NCBI RefSeq assembly: GCF_916858675.1
Contig: NZ_CAKASM010000007.1
Coordinates: forward strand, 62,001 to 126,000
DNA length: 64,000 bases
DNA from: Sphingomonas sp. Leaf21
Lineage (GTDB): Bacteria; Pseudomonadota; Alphaproteobacteria; Sphingomonadales; Sphingomonadaceae
Direction of reading: 5' to 3'
The notes under the pieces were generated by a model, which was not told the DNA's origin, ran no database searches, and was given only the letters and a program-made list of their open reading frames with translations. Shown here piece after piece: positions 1 to 8,746 of this stretch; within the stretch, counting starts at the first letter, position 1; every line of letters starts with the position of its first letter. Both the position numbers and the translations under genes were made by a program.

Positions 1-1
1 C

Positions 2-175
2 AAGCGGATGACGCTGGGCGTGACGATCAACAACCTGCTCGACAAGGACCCGCCGATCATCCCGGCACGCGGCGGCAACAACACCTACTCGATCAACGGG
101 TGGCAGAATTCGCCGGTCAATTTCTACGACATCTACGGGCGTTATATCCAGTTCTCGGTGACGACCAACTTCTGA
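2..175 (+). CDS. TonB-dependent receptor, C-terminal fragment (gene enters from the left edge)
   Basis: Open frame from the window edge to a TGA, 57 residues. It reads as the last strands of an outer-membrane TonB-dependent receptor: it has the usual 'NLLDK-PP' turn seen in the penultimate hairpin of these barrels, then a closing strand ending in 'FSVTTNF', with the terminal aromatic residue needed for BAM recognition. Substrate cannot be inferred from this piece. A strong intrinsic terminator follows directly, so this is the 3' end of a transcription unit. Only the start is missing; nothing suggests a broken gene. Confidence 0.85.
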   Translation, partial: KRMTLGVTINNLLDKDPPIIPARGGNNTYSINGWQNSPVNFYDIYGRYIQFSVTTNF

Positions 176-202
176 CGCCCATTCAATCGCCGAAAGCCTG
201 TG

Positions 203-233
203 ATCCCCGCCGACCCTGTCGGCGGGGATTTTT
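203..233 (+). terminator. Rho-independent terminator after the TBDR
   Basis: A perfect 12-bp stem (ATCCCCGCCGAC / GTCGGCGGGGAT) with a 3-nt loop, followed directly by a T run. It sits 28 bp after the TBDR stop. It also touches the 3' end of the convergent gene on the minus strand. Confidence 0.9.
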
Positions 234-1747
234 CATGGCATCGCCGCCAGCGCGCTGGCGCTGGGGCAGGATGCGGGCACCGGTCCGGGCCCCGGCCGAT
301 AGACCAGCCGCACCCGGCTCGGGCCCGTCGGGACGCAGGCGGCGAGGTGATAGTCCCGCGCGAGCGCCTCGCGCAGTACCGCACGGGTGGCGGGGTTGCC
401 GAAGGCGAAGCGGGGATAGTCGTCGACGATCGCGCCGGGGTGACGCGCCAGGATGCGGCGGATCTCGGCGACCGGATCGGTGCCCAGCGCGGCCGCGCTC
501 GCCTCGTCCTGCGTATTGAGATGGCCGGGGAACACCCATTTGGACGGCAGGCAGCTATGGGTGAGCATGTAGAGCGCCGGATAACCGTCATAGACATAGA
601 GGCAGCCGCGCCCCGGCGTCGCCGCGCGCGCGACCGCGCGTGCTTCGTCCGCGCCGCCCTTGGCGCGTTCGCTGAGCGCCAGCACGACTTGCCCGGCCAG
701 CGCGATCACCGCGATCAGCGCCAGCAGCCAGCCGCGCCGCCAGCGCGCCAGCGCGGGCGCGGCGACGATCGTCGCGGGCAGCACGATCGGCATGGCGTAA
801 TGCGGGCTGCCGAACCGTCCGTAGAGCAGTACCGCGACCACCGTCACCGCCAGCCAGACGAGGAGGAAGCCGAACCCGTCGCGCCGCTCGGGCGCGACAT
901 GCCGCCAGGGTCGCCCCAGCGCGATGACCAGTCCGAGCGGCGCCAGGATGCCGATACAGGCGGCCAGCCCCTCCAGCTCGGTCGCCAGCGGCCGCGCCGC
1001 CTGTCCGCCGAGCGAAAGGAAGTTGGCGAAGATCCACGCCTCGCTCTGTCCCATCGCCGCATAGGCGCCCCAGGCGACAAGTGTCGGCAGCAGCGCGAGC
1101 GCGACCCAGACCAGCGCCATCCCCGCCAGCCGGACCAGCGGCGCGCGCGCGCGATAGCCAAGCCATAACAGGATGCAGCCGAACGCGAATCCCTCGGGCA
1201 GCACCGCATATTTGATCTGGAGCGCGACGCCGATCGCCGCCATCGCGCCCGCGCCGCACGCGAACAGCCCGCCGCGCCGCTCGACCGCGCACAGCACCAG
1301 GCTCGCCGCGACCAGCACCAGCGCATTGTAGAAGACGGGCGACTGCCCCCCTTCCCCCTCCATCAGGTTCAGCCAGAGGATGTACAGGATCGCCGCCCCC
1401 AGCGCGGCGACCGGCCCGGCGAAGCGCCGCGCAATGCGCTGGATGCCGTAAGCGGTGGCGACGACGAAGCCGGTCGCGACCAGCTTATAGGCGAGGAACC
1501 CGTCCCCGCCCAGCGACCGTGCCCCGGCGTAAAGGAGGAACAGGCCGATCGGCTTGCGGTCGAAAATATCGACATAGGGCAAGGCACCCTGCAGCATCCG
1601 GTCGCCGACCAGCAGGTAGAATTGCTCGTCGAACCCGGTCACCGGATTGCCGAAACCCTGCGCCCGGACGAGCAGCGCCACCAGGGCGAGCAGCCCCAGG
1701 CTGGCGATCGGTCCTGCCCCGCGATCCTGTCTCTTCGCGTCGTTCAT
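233..1747 (-). CDS. GT-C fold membrane glycosyltransferase (ArnT/PMT-like, GT39/GT83 type)
   Basis: 504-residue polytopic membrane protein with about ten to twelve hydrophobic helices. Near the N-terminus, after the first helix, lie 'GFDEQFY' and 'PYVDIFDRKPIG'. These are the acidic first-loop and following motifs typical of polyprenyl-phosphate-sugar-dependent GT-C transferases of the ArnT/PMT_2 group. Such enzymes transfer a sugar from a lipid-phosphate carrier on the periplasmic face of the inner membrane. The ATG at 1747 is preferred over the longest frame (1831), because the extra 28 residues are hydrophilic and not family-like. The acceptor is unknown; a divergent GT4 glycosyltransferase lies just upstream, so modification of a surface glycan is likely (inference). 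Confidence 0.75.
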   Translation of the reverse strand: MNDAKRQDRGAGPIASLGLLALVALLVRAQGFGNPVTGFDEQFYLLVGDRMLQGALPYVDIFDRKPIGLFLLYAGARSLGGDGFLAYKLVATGFVVATAYGIQRIARRFAGPVAALGAAILYILWLNLMEGEGGQSPVFYNALVLVAASLVLCAVERRGGLFACGAGAMAAIGVALQIKYAVLPEGFAFGCILLWLGYRARAPLVRLAGMALVWVALALLPTLVAWGAYAAMGQSEAWIFANFLSLGGQAARPLATELEGLAACIGILAPLGLVIALGRPWRHVAPERRDGFGFLLVWLAVTVVAVLLYGRFGSPHYAMPIVLPATIVAAPALARWRRGWLLALIAVIALAGQVVLALSERAKGGADEARAVARAATPGRGCLYVYDGYPALYMLTHSCLPSKWVFPGHLNTQDEASAAALGTDPVAEIRRILARHPGAIVDDYPRFAFGNPATRAVLREALARDYHLAACVPTGPSRVRLVYRPGPGPVPASCPSASALAAMP

Positions 1748-1931
1748 GCCCGGCGGGTGGGTCGCTTCGCCGACAAAGGCAAGCGGGAATTCGTCGCCGA
1801 AATCGGGACCATGCGCGGCGCCAGCGAACATGACATAGCTGTCACGAACAATTATAGGCCGGAATATCGACCATTTTCGCTGGCCGATCTATGGGTGAGG
1901 TGATGGGGCGATTTCCGCAACGATTGGACTC

Positions 1932-3110
1932 TTGGGTGGAGCGGGCGGTCTTTTGCGCGTTCTGACCTTCCTGCACAGCTTCGAACCCGGCGGGGTCGAG
2001 CGGATCGCGCTGCGCCTCGTCCGCCGCTGGCGGGAATCGGGGATCGACGCGCCGCTCTTCCTGGGGCGGACCGATGGCGCGATGGCGGAGGACGTCGGCG
2101 CGGGGCTCGACTATGTGACGCCGCCCCGCCGCTGGCCGGGCATCGCGCATTGGGAAACGCTCTGGATGGTCCTGACCCTGCCGCGCGTCGTCCGCGCGGT
2201 GCGGCCCGACATGCTGTTCTGCGCGGGCAATACCTATGCCTTCGTCGCGGTGATGCTGAAGCTGGTGCTGGGCCGCGATTGCCCGCCGGTGGTCGCCAAG
2301 ATCAGCAACAATCTCGACCGGACCGACGCATCCTTGCTCTACCGGATCTTCTATCGCATCTGGCTGCGTATCCAAGGGCTGGCGATCGATCACTTCGTCG
2401 GCATGGAAAAGCCGATGCGCGCCGAGATCGTGCAGGGCGTTCGCGTATCGCCATCGCGCGTCGCGATCATCCCCGACCCCGCCTTGTCCGAGGCGCAGAT
2501 CATGGCGCTGCGCGAACCCGTCGCCACGACGCCCACGCACGGACGCCGTTTCGTCACCATCGCGCGGCTGGCCCCGCAGAAGAACCTCGCGCTGATGCTG
2601 CGCGGGTTCGCGCGGGGCAGCCGTCCGGCCGACACGCTGACGCTGTTCGGCGAGGGGCCCGAGCGCGGCCAGCTCGAGGCGCTGGCGGTGACGCTGGGCA
2701 TCGCCGACCGGGTCGAATTCCGCGGCTATGTCACCAACCCCGCCGCACTGCTCGCGCAATACGACATGCTGTTGCTGTCCTCGCAATATGAGGGGGTGCC
2801 CGCGGTGATCCTGGAGGGGCTGGCCGCCAATATCGGCATCATCGCCACCGATTGCAGCCGCTCGATGGGCACGCTGCTCCAGCAGGGGGCGCTGGGCACG
2901 CTGGTCCCGGTGGGCGACGAAACCGCCTTCGCCACCGCGATCGCCGACGCCCGCGCCCACACCCAGGACCCGCGCCGCACGCTGCACCAGGCGCGACGCT
3001 TCACCATCGAGCATGGCGGCGACCATTATCTGCGCGTGATGCGCGGCGTCCTGCGCGGGAAGAGGGCGTCGGCCCCACTGGTCGCCGAGCCGGTGGTCCC
3101 GCTGAGCTGA
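1932..3110 (+). CDS. Glycosyltransferase family 4 (GT-B)
   Basis: About 392 residues with the two Rossmann-like domains of GT4 retaining transferases. The N-terminal domain has the glycine loop 'EPGGVERIALRL'. The C-terminal domain has 'ARLAPQKNLALML', 'LFGEGPERGQLE', and the E-x7-E nucleotide-sugar motif in 'YEGVPAVILEGL'. No signal peptide or membrane span is seen, so it is probably cytoplasmic or peripheral at the inner membrane. The start is uncertain: no ATG is in frame. TTG at 1932 gives the longest form, and TTG at 1953 has a GGAG-like site about 11 nt upstream. It is divergent from the GT-C protein. Donor and acceptor are unknown. Confidence 0.85.
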   Translation: MGGAGGLLRVLTFLHSFEPGGVERIALRLVRRWRESGIDAPLFLGRTDGAMAEDVGAGLDYVTPPRRWPGIAHWETLWMVLTLPRVVRAVRPDMLFCAGNTYAFVAVMLKLVLGRDCPPVVAKISNNLDRTDASLLYRIFYRIWLRIQGLAIDHFVGMEKPMRAEIVQGVRVSPSRVAIIPDPALSEAQIMALREPVATTPTHGRRFVTIARLAPQKNLALMLRGFARGSRPADTLTLFGEGPERGQLEALAVTLGIADRVEFRGYVTNPAALLAQYDMLLLSSQYEGVPAVILEGLAANIGIIATDCSRSMGTLLQQGALGTLVPVGDETAFATAIADARAHTQDPRRTLHQARRFTIEHGGDHYLRVMRGVLRGKRASAPLVAEPVVPLS

Positions 3111-3125
3111 CGCCCCCAACCCTCT

Positions 3126-3152
3126 CCCCTCTATGAGGGGCGAGGGGAAAAA
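3126..3152 (+). terminator. Hairpin terminator / intergenic inverted repeat
   Basis: CCCCTC-TAT-GAGGGG stem followed by an A-rich then T-containing tract, 16 bp after the GT4 stop. Its 'CTCTCCCCT..AGGGGCGAGGG' core recurs in other intergenic gaps of the window (26.26 kb, 56.1-56.3 kb), so it may also belong to a dispersed repeat family. Confidence 0.6.
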
Positions 3153-3273
3153 TTGTTGTCCGCGACAGGCTGTTTTCGAAGCACGTCAAGATCACTCTCA
3201 AAAAAAGCCGTAATTGTGACATGATCGCCACAGTATCTATCGCCTTCACGTCGGCGATGGGAGTGGCTGAACG

Positions 3274-5850
3274 ATGCGATTGGGGGAAAGCGCGCGCGTC
3301 AGGCGCGGCGCGTTATGGTCGGCGGTCGTCCTGGGGGCGTCGGCCCCGACACCTTTAGCGGCACAGACCGAAGCCGCCCCGACGCCGCAGACGGACGCCC
3401 CGCCTGCCGAGGTCACCGTTACCGGCAAGCGCATCCCCGGCTCGATCATCGGCGCGGTCGAGCCGGTCGCGGTGCTCGATGCCACCACGCTCGACGGGCT
3501 CGGCGCCCCCAGCCTGAGCGAGCTGCTCAAGCGGGTGAAGGCGCTGACCAGTTCGTCGAGCGGAGGCGAACCGGTGATGCTGCTCAACGGCCGCCGGACC
3601 TCGGGTTTCGCCGAGTTCCAGAACCTGCCCTATGAGGCGATGGAGCGCATAGAGATCCTGCCCGAACAGGAAGCGGCGCGGTTCGGCTATCCGCCCACCG
3701 TGCGGGTGATGAACTTCATCACCAAGAAAAAGTTCGAGGCGATCACCGTCAACGTCCTGCCCGGCGTCGCGACCGATGGCGGTGGCGAGACCAACATGAC
3801 CGAGATCACCTCGACCCGGATCGACGGCCCCCGGCGCGTGACCTTCAACCTGTCGCATTTCCGGCAGAATCCGGTGCTGCAGAGCCAGCGCGCCATCGTC
3901 CCCGATCCCGACACGCTGTTCGCCACCGGCGGCAATGTGACGGGGGTGAACGGCGCAAGCCTGGACCCCAGGCTCGATGCGCTGGCGGGGCGGGCGGTGA
4001 CACAGGCGGGGGTGCCGATCGACCCGGCCGCGCGCGACGCGCTCGCCGCCTATGCCGACAGCCCCGTCGCGGTCACCGATATCGGGCCCTATCGCACGCT
4101 GATCCCGCGCACCGACACCATCCATGCCGAGGCCGGGCTCGCCTCGCCACTGGGCAAGTCGGTGTCGGGATCGCTGACGCTGTCGATGGATGCCAATCGG
4201 AGCAAGGGGCTGAACGGCCTCGCGCCCGCGCTGCTGCGGGTGCCGGGCGGGCTGGGGGCGTTTCCCTTCGCCGACGACACGCTCCTCTATCGCTATCTGC
4301 CGGGCAGCGTGCTGCACCAGCGGACCACCAGCATGGCGCTGCATGCAGGCGGCTCGCTGACTGGGGATGTGCGCCGCTGGAACTGGGCGGTGACGGGCAG
4401 CTATGACCGGCTGGTGTCGCGCAACGCCTCCGAGACGGGGGTGCCGCTCGGCGCGCTTCAGGCCGCGATCGGCGCGGGCGGCGATCCGATGGCCCCGGTC
4501 GATCCCGCCACGGCCATGGCGCGGACCGTCAACCGCAGCCGCGCCGCGTCGGACACGCTGGCTGTCAAGGCGACCGCCAACGGCCCGGTCGTCCATCTGC
4601 CCGCTGGCGACGCGCTCATCACCGTCACCACCGACTATGCCCGTGTCGACAGCCGCGCGACGACCAGCCTGGCGCTGCCCGACGACGCCATCGGCCGCAC
4701 CACGCGCGGTGCGAGCGTCAACGCCACCCTGCCGCTCGCCTCCGCGCGCGAGGGGTCGCTGGGCTTTCTCGGCGAACTGCAATTGAGCGGCATGGCGGGG
4801 GTGTCGCAGGTGTCGGACTTCGGTCGGCTGAGCAATTCGAACCTCGGGCTCAACTGGATCCCGTTCCGCCCGGTGCAGCTCAGCGCCTCGATCAACGTCG
4901 CGCAGGCGGCGCCCGCCGTCACGCAACTCGTCGCGCCGGTGCTGACCTCCCCCAACACGCCGTTCTTCGACTTCGTCACCGGACAGAGCACGCTCGTCAC
5001 CACGCTGACCGGCGGAAACCCCGCTCTGGCGCCCGAGAGGCGGCGGATCACCAGCCTGGGCATCGCGGTGACGCCGGTCCGCGACAAGGACATCCGCGTC
5101 GCGCTCGACTATCTCGACACGCGGATCGACGATCAGGCGGCGTCGATCGGCAGCGCGACCCCGGCGTTCCAGCGGGTCTTTCCCGACCTGTTCCGCCGCG
5201 ATTCGCTGGGCCAGCTGGTCAGCGTCGATTTGCGCCCGGTCAACCTGGCCTATGAACGCGAACGCAAGCTGCGGCTGACCAGCAGCCTTCAGGCCAAGCT
5301 GGGCAAGTCCCCGCCACCTCCCGCCGCGCCACCCGCGCCCGATGCGGCGAAGACCGCGCCACCGCCGCGACCGCGCAAGGAGCCGCCCATGCTCTTCCTG
5401 TCGGCGACGACCAATTACCGGCTGGAGGACCGGCTGACCCTGCGCGACGGCGGGCCGGTGCTCGACCTGCTCGACGGCGCGACGCTGGACGGCACGGGCG
5501 GCCGCCCGCGCTGGGACGTCCAGCTCAACGGTTATTTCGGATACGGGCTGTTCAACCTGGGGGTCTATGGCCGCATCCAGGGGCCGACGCGGATCCAGAG
5601 CGACATCGCCGCATCCGATCTGCGCTTTTCGGGGCGGACCTGGCTGGTCCTCTACAGCTCGCTGGAGGCGGACAAAATCTACGACCGCCCATGGACCAGG
5701 AAGCTGCGGATCAATTTCACGATCGAGAATCTGCTGAACGACCGGATCAACGTCACCGATCGCAACGGCGATACGCCGAACCGATTCCAGCCCGCCTATA
5801 TCGATCCGATCGGCCGCTCGGTCCGGATCGGCGTGCGCAAGCTGTTCTGA
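3274..5850 (+). CDS. TonB-dependent receptor with proline-rich barrel insert
   Basis: 858 residues. A signal peptide ends near 'APTPLAAQ'. A short linker carries 'EVTVTGKRIPGSI', then comes a plug domain (about residues 45-150, with 'VMLLNGRRTSGFAEF' and 'MERIEILPEQEAARFG') and a beta-barrel ending in 'RSVRIGVRKLF' with a terminal Phe. The plug is divergent from classical siderophore receptors. A Pro/Ala-rich stretch near residues 670-705 (for example 'KSPPPPAAPPAPDA') interrupts the barrel and precedes a strand rich in 'LTLRDGGPVLDLLDG'; as I remember it, this is a sphingomonad TBDR subfamily. Substrate unknown. The upstream gap holds an AT-rich stretch suited to a promoter, and a strong terminator follows. 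Confidence 0.8.
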   Translation: MRLGESARVRRGALWSAVVLGASAPTPLAAQTEAAPTPQTDAPPAEVTVTGKRIPGSIIGAVEPVAVLDATTLDGLGAPSLSELLKRVKALTSSSSGGEPVMLLNGRRTSGFAEFQNLPYEAMERIEILPEQEAARFGYPPTVRVMNFITKKKFEAITVNVLPGVATDGGGETNMTEITSTRIDGPRRVTFNLSHFRQNPVLQSQRAIVPDPDTLFATGGNVTGVNGASLDPRLDALAGRAVTQAGVPIDPAARDALAAYADSPVAVTDIGPYRTLIPRTDTIHAEAGLASPLGKSVSGSLTLSMDANRSKGLNGLAPALLRVPGGLGAFPFADDTLLYRYLPGSVLHQRTTSMALHAGGSLTGDVRRWNWAVTGSYDRLVSRNASETGVPLGALQAAIGAGGDPMAPVDPATAMARTVNRSRAASDTLAVKATANGPVVHLPAGDALITVTTDYARVDSRATTSLALPDDAIGRTTRGASVNATLPLASAREGSLGFLGELQLSGMAGVSQVSDFGRLSNSNLGLNWIPFRPVQLSASINVAQAAPAVTQLVAPVLTSPNTPFFDFVTGQSTLVTTLTGGNPALAPERRRITSLGIAVTPVRDKDIRVALDYLDTRIDDQAASIGSATPAFQRVFPDLFRRDSLGQLVSVDLRPVNLAYERERKLRLTSSLQAKLGKSPPPPAAPPAPDAAKTAPPPRPRKEPPMLFLSATTNYRLEDRLTLRDGGPVLDLLDGATLDGTGGRPRWDVQLNGYFGYGLFNLGVYGRIQGPTRIQSDIAASDLRFSGRTWLVLYSSLEADKIYDRPWTRKLRINFTIENLLNDRINVTDRNGDTPNRFQPAYIDPIGRSVRIGVRKLF

Positions 5851-5861
5851 TAAGGGGTCAA

Positions 5862-5896
5862 GTCGCCCCGCTTCCGTAGTGAATAAGCGGGGCGAC
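5862..5896 (+). terminator. Terminator after the TBDR
   Basis: Perfect 12-bp stem GTCGCCCCGCTT / AAGCGGGGCGAC with an 11-nt loop, starting 12 bp after the TBDR stop. There is no long T run, so the strength is uncertain. Confidence 0.65.
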
Positions 5897-5969
5897 CTGC
5901 TGTCCGTCGGCCGGATGGCCTGACCAGATGGCTGATAGGGCAAGATGGTTACGCAAGTCTGAACGAAAT

Positions 5970-5997
5970 GGGGCCCGCCGAAAAATCGGCAGGCCCC
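5970..5997. terminator. Second hairpin in the TBDR-padR gap
   Basis: GGGGCCCGCCGA / TCGGCAGGCCCC, 12-bp arms with one mismatch and an AAAA loop. It could work in either direction. The rest of the 5851-6171 gap shows no convincing gene. Its last 40 bp are AT-rich (around 'TTTCTACATATGTCGTTATG') and probably carry the padR promoter. Confidence 0.5.
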
Positions 5998-6171
5998 GTC
6001 CGTAGTGTCAGCTACCAAGGGGATGGCCTGACACATCGAAATCTGACCCAAGCCCGCGCGCTGTGCAATCGGGCATGGCGGGGTTCCATCCCGGAAAGGG
6101 ATCGTTCCGGCCGAAGCGGACCGCGCATCCATGTCGCTTGACTCTTATTTCTACATATGTCGTTATGAACC

Positions 6172-6474
6172 ATGGTTCGAAACAGGCGCCCCTCCCGGCA
6201 GATGCATCTGGTGCTCGCGGCACTGTCGCGGCAGCGGATCGAATGGCGGCACGGCTACGAGCTGATGAAGGAGACGGGTCTGGCGTCAGGTACGCTCTAT
6301 CCGCTGCTGATGCGGATGACCTACAACGGGCTGGTCGAGGCGGAGTGGCGTGAGCCGGCACAGGTCGGTCGGCCGCCCCGGCATGTCTATCGCCTGACCG
6401 CGACCGGCTTCGCGCTGGCGCTCGAGGCGATTGGCGAAGCGGGTTCGGGAACCGGCAAGGAGGTGCTGACATGA
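6172..6474 (+). CDS. PadR-family transcriptional regulator
   Basis: 100 residues. The winged helix-turn-helix shows the PadR signature: 'HGYELMKETGLASGTLYPLLMRM' (helix-turn-helix and recognition helix), then 'LVEAEW' and the wing 'GRPPRHVYRLTATG'. It lacks the long C-terminal coiled coil of PadR-s1 proteins, so it is a minimal PadR-s2 type. Such dimers usually repress their own promoter and a linked gene. It overlaps the next gene by 4 bp (ATGA), a translationally coupled pair often seen for PadR plus a membrane protein. Ligand unknown. Confidence 0.88.
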   Translation: MVRNRRPSRQMHLVLAALSRQRIEWRHGYELMKETGLASGTLYPLLMRMTYNGLVEAEWREPAQVGRPPRHVYRLTATGFALALEAIGEAGSGTGKEVLT

Positions 6475-7118
6475 CGACCCCGGTGTCGCGCGCGATCATG
6501 GCGCTGGCGACGGCCTGGATGGGCGATCACCGCCGATCCTGGTCGCTGGCGATGCAGGCCGAATATGCGGTCGCGGCGGAAGACGGCCGCGCCTTGTCCT
6601 TCGCGATCGGCTGTCTGCTGGCGGCGGGGCGTGAGATGGTCGCGAGCGCACAGGGGCGCCTGCGCCTGGGCGGCTATGCGCTGGCCGTGGCGGTCATGTT
6701 GCCGATGGCGACGTTGCAGATCGGCTGCGCGCTGCTCGGCTTCCCGTTCCTCTTTCCCGGTGAGCATGGCCTTCCCAGCGCGATGCTGGTGGGCGGCGCG
6801 CATGAGGACTTGTTGCGCGGCGTCTATCAGGGTGCCGTTCCATCGCTCGCGCTGATCCAGCTCGCCACGGGGATCGGCCATGCCCGGCTCGCCTGCCTGG
6901 CGGTCGAGCGCGACTGGTCCGCCGCCTTCCGCTGGTCTGTCTGGACGCTGTCGGCGATGATCGCGCTGGTGCTCCTCATGACCGTGCTGTTCCTCGATAG
7001 CCGCCAGGCGGTGATGCAGGTGGCGATCGTCGGGCTCGAGCTTGCGATACTGGCGATGCTGGCACGCCGACATGGCGAGCTTAGCCCCCCGCCCGACGAG
7101 ACCGAAGCGGGTTTCTGA
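6471..7118 (+). CDS. Membrane protein coupled to PadR, unknown function
   Basis: 215 residues. The N-terminal 60 residues are amphipathic ('MALATAWMGDHRRSWSLAMQAEY'). About four transmembrane helices follow (for example 'GGYALAVAVMLPMATLQIG' and the C-terminal 'VAIVGLELAILAML'). No catalytic motif is recognised. The 4-bp overlap with padR implies co-expression, and it is most likely the target or effector of that regulator. Similar small membrane proteins accompany PadR genes in other proteobacteria, but I cannot name a family. Confidence 0.65.
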   Translation: MTTPVSRAIMALATAWMGDHRRSWSLAMQAEYAVAAEDGRALSFAIGCLLAAGREMVASAQGRLRLGGYALAVAVMLPMATLQIGCALLGFPFLFPGEHGLPSAMLVGGAHEDLLRGVYQGAVPSLALIQLATGIGHARLACLAVERDWSAAFRWSVWTLSAMIALVLLMTVLFLDSRQAVMQVAIVGLELAILAMLARRHGELSPPPDETEAGF

Positions 7119-7228
7119 CCAGCCCGGCCGCTGGCCGGATGTCGAATGTCATGTCCTCGGAGCCCCCCAAGGCCCGGAGCGGGCCGGGTCATGCCCGCCC
7201 CTCCCCTGTCCAACCAAGGAGAAGATGC

Positions 7229-7732
7229 ATGTCCCGTTCCTTACGCCAATGGCCGATCATCCTCGCGGCCGTCGCCACGATCGCGAGCCCGACCGCCGCC
7301 CAAACCGCCGAATCGCCCGCGCCGTCGCCGTTCCTGGGCCAATGGGAACTCGATCTGACCCGTATGCCCGCCACCTATGGCGCGCCGCCCAAGCGTGTCC
7401 TCTACCGCTTCCGCGACATCGGTAATGGCCAGTGGCGCACCGATGTCGATATCACCGCGCCCGACGACAGCGTCCGGCATATGAGCGTCGCCTATCGCCC
7501 GGACGGTCGCATGGCGCGCGGCGACGGCGATACCAGCGAGGCGGACAGCGCCGCGATCCTGCTTCCCGCGCCCAACGTGCTGGTCATGAACCTGGCCCGC
7601 AACAAGATGCCCGGCTCGGTCCGCGTCTATACGATCGCACCCGACGGCCGGACGATGACCGAAGCCGCCGCCAATATCGACGATAAGGGCGAACCCTTCG
7701 TCCGCACCTTCCACTACCGGCGCCTGCCCTGA
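7229..7732 (+). CDS. Small secreted protein, lipocalin-like, unknown function
   Basis: 167 residues from the ATG at 7229, chosen because AAGGAGA lies 6-12 nt upstream. The in-frame extension to 7139 is unlikely. A signal peptide ('QWPIILAAVATIASPTAAQT') precedes a mature domain beginning 'SPFLGQWELDLTRMP'. The 'GxWxLD' opening and repeated beta-strand pattern, ending 'FVRTFHYRRLP', resemble lipocalin-like or DUF1579-like periplasmic proteins. Function is not known. It ends 18 bp from the convergent FecR gene. Confidence 0.6.
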   Translation: MSRSLRQWPIILAAVATIASPTAAQTAESPAPSPFLGQWELDLTRMPATYGAPPKRVLYRFRDIGNGQWRTDVDITAPDDSVRHMSVAYRPDGRMARGDGDTSEADSAAILLPAPNVLVMNLARNKMPGSVRVYTIAPDGRTMTEAAANIDDKGEPFVRTFHYRRLP

Positions 7733-7750
7733 CGCAGGGCGGTGCCCGTA

Positions 7751-8746
7751 TCAGGGCGCCACGACGACCTCATGCTCGCCGGATTGGACGTCCAGGCCAT
7801 AAGCGGAGTGGAGCAGGTCGAGGAACCCGGCGCTGTTGCCGATCCGGAACGATCCGCCGATCCGAATATTGGCGACCGCCGGGTCGGCGATGCGGATCGG
7901 GCGGTCGGTATAGCGGTTGAAGTCCGCCACCGCATCGGCCAGCCGCTGGTTGTCGAAGACCAGGACGCCGTCGCGCCACCCGGTCATCGCGTTGACACGT
8001 GCGGGTGCCGCCATCGCCACCAGCGTGCCGTGCGATTGCGCATAGGCGATATCGCCCTGTCCGATCACCGCGGCCCGCGCGCTCTGCCCTGCGGTCGCGT
8101 CCTCGACCCGAACCCGGCCGGACAGGACCGCGACGGTGACCTTCTCCCCGTCGCGGCGGACGGTGAAGCGCGTGCCCAGCACGGTCACCGTGCGCGGCCC
8201 GGCATGGACGACAAAGGGGTGATCCGGCCGGTGCGCGATGTCGAAATAGGCCTCACCCCTGTCGAGCCAGACCTCGCGCGTGTCCCCGGCGGACGCGGTG
8301 CGGACCGACGTCGCGGTATTCAGCTCGACCCGACTGCCGTCGGGCAGCGCGATCGTCCGCTGGGCGCCTTTGGATGTCTGCACGACGCGTTGCGGAGCGG
8401 CGGGTGCCGCATCGTCCGAGGGGTAGAGTCGATAGGTGCCGACCCCGATCATCAGCGCCAGCGATGCGGCGATGGCGCCGCCCGCCCTGGTCCGGGCGGC
8501 CACCTGGCGCCAGGCCGACCAGGGTCCCCGCCGCAACGCACGCGGCCGGGTGGTCTGGAAGCCGAGTGCGCCGACCCGGTCCGCCTCCGCCCAGCCATGG
8601 CGGAGACGCCAATAGGCGGCCTTGTGCGCCATCGATTCGTCGAGCCAGCGCGCCAGTTCGGCCTCGTTTTCCGCCGTCCAGTCCTCGCTGTCCCGCCGGA
8701 CGAGCCAGCGCGCGGCCGTCTCCTCGATCTGTATCGCGCGGCTCAT
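7751..8746 (-). CDS. FecR-family anti-sigma factor / signal transducer
   Basis: 331 residues. The N-terminal cytoplasmic segment has the FecR_N/DUF4880 pattern: 'AARWLVRRDSEDWTAENEAELARWLDES..HKAAYWRL'. One transmembrane helix follows near residues 90-110 ('AIAASLALMIGVGTYRL'). The periplasmic FecR domain starts near 'SKGAQRTIALPDGSRVELNTAT' and includes 'VWLDRGEAYFDIAH' and 'VTVLGTRFTVRRDG'. The end resembles the STN-like C-terminal domain that contacts the receptor's signalling domain. It sequesters the ECF sigma factor until a TBDR transmits substrate binding. It overlaps the sigma gene by 4 bp. Its presumed receptor partner, encoded divergently, is interrupted by a transposon. Confidence 0.9.
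   Translation of the reverse strand: MSRAIQIEETAARWLVRRDSEDWTAENEAELARWLDESMAHKAAYWRLRHGWAEADRVGALGFQTTRPRALRRGPWSAWRQVAARTRAGGAIAASLALMIGVGTYRLYPSDDAAPAAPQRVVQTSKGAQRTIALPDGSRVELNTATSVRTASAGDTREVWLDRGEAYFDIAHRPDHPFVVHAGPRTVTVLGTRFTVRRDGEKVTVAVLSGRVRVEDATAGQSARAAVIGQGDIAYAQSHGTLVAMAAPARVNAMTGWRDGVLVFDNQRLADAVADFNRYTDRPIRIADPAVANIRIGGSFRIGNSAGFLDLLHSAYGLDVQSGEHEVVVAP

Noticed and set aside
3355..6132. 925-codon open frame on the minus strand
   Set aside because: It lies opposite a clear TBDR gene. Its protein is Arg/Gln/Ala-rich with no family motifs, typical of an antisense shadow in high-GC DNA.
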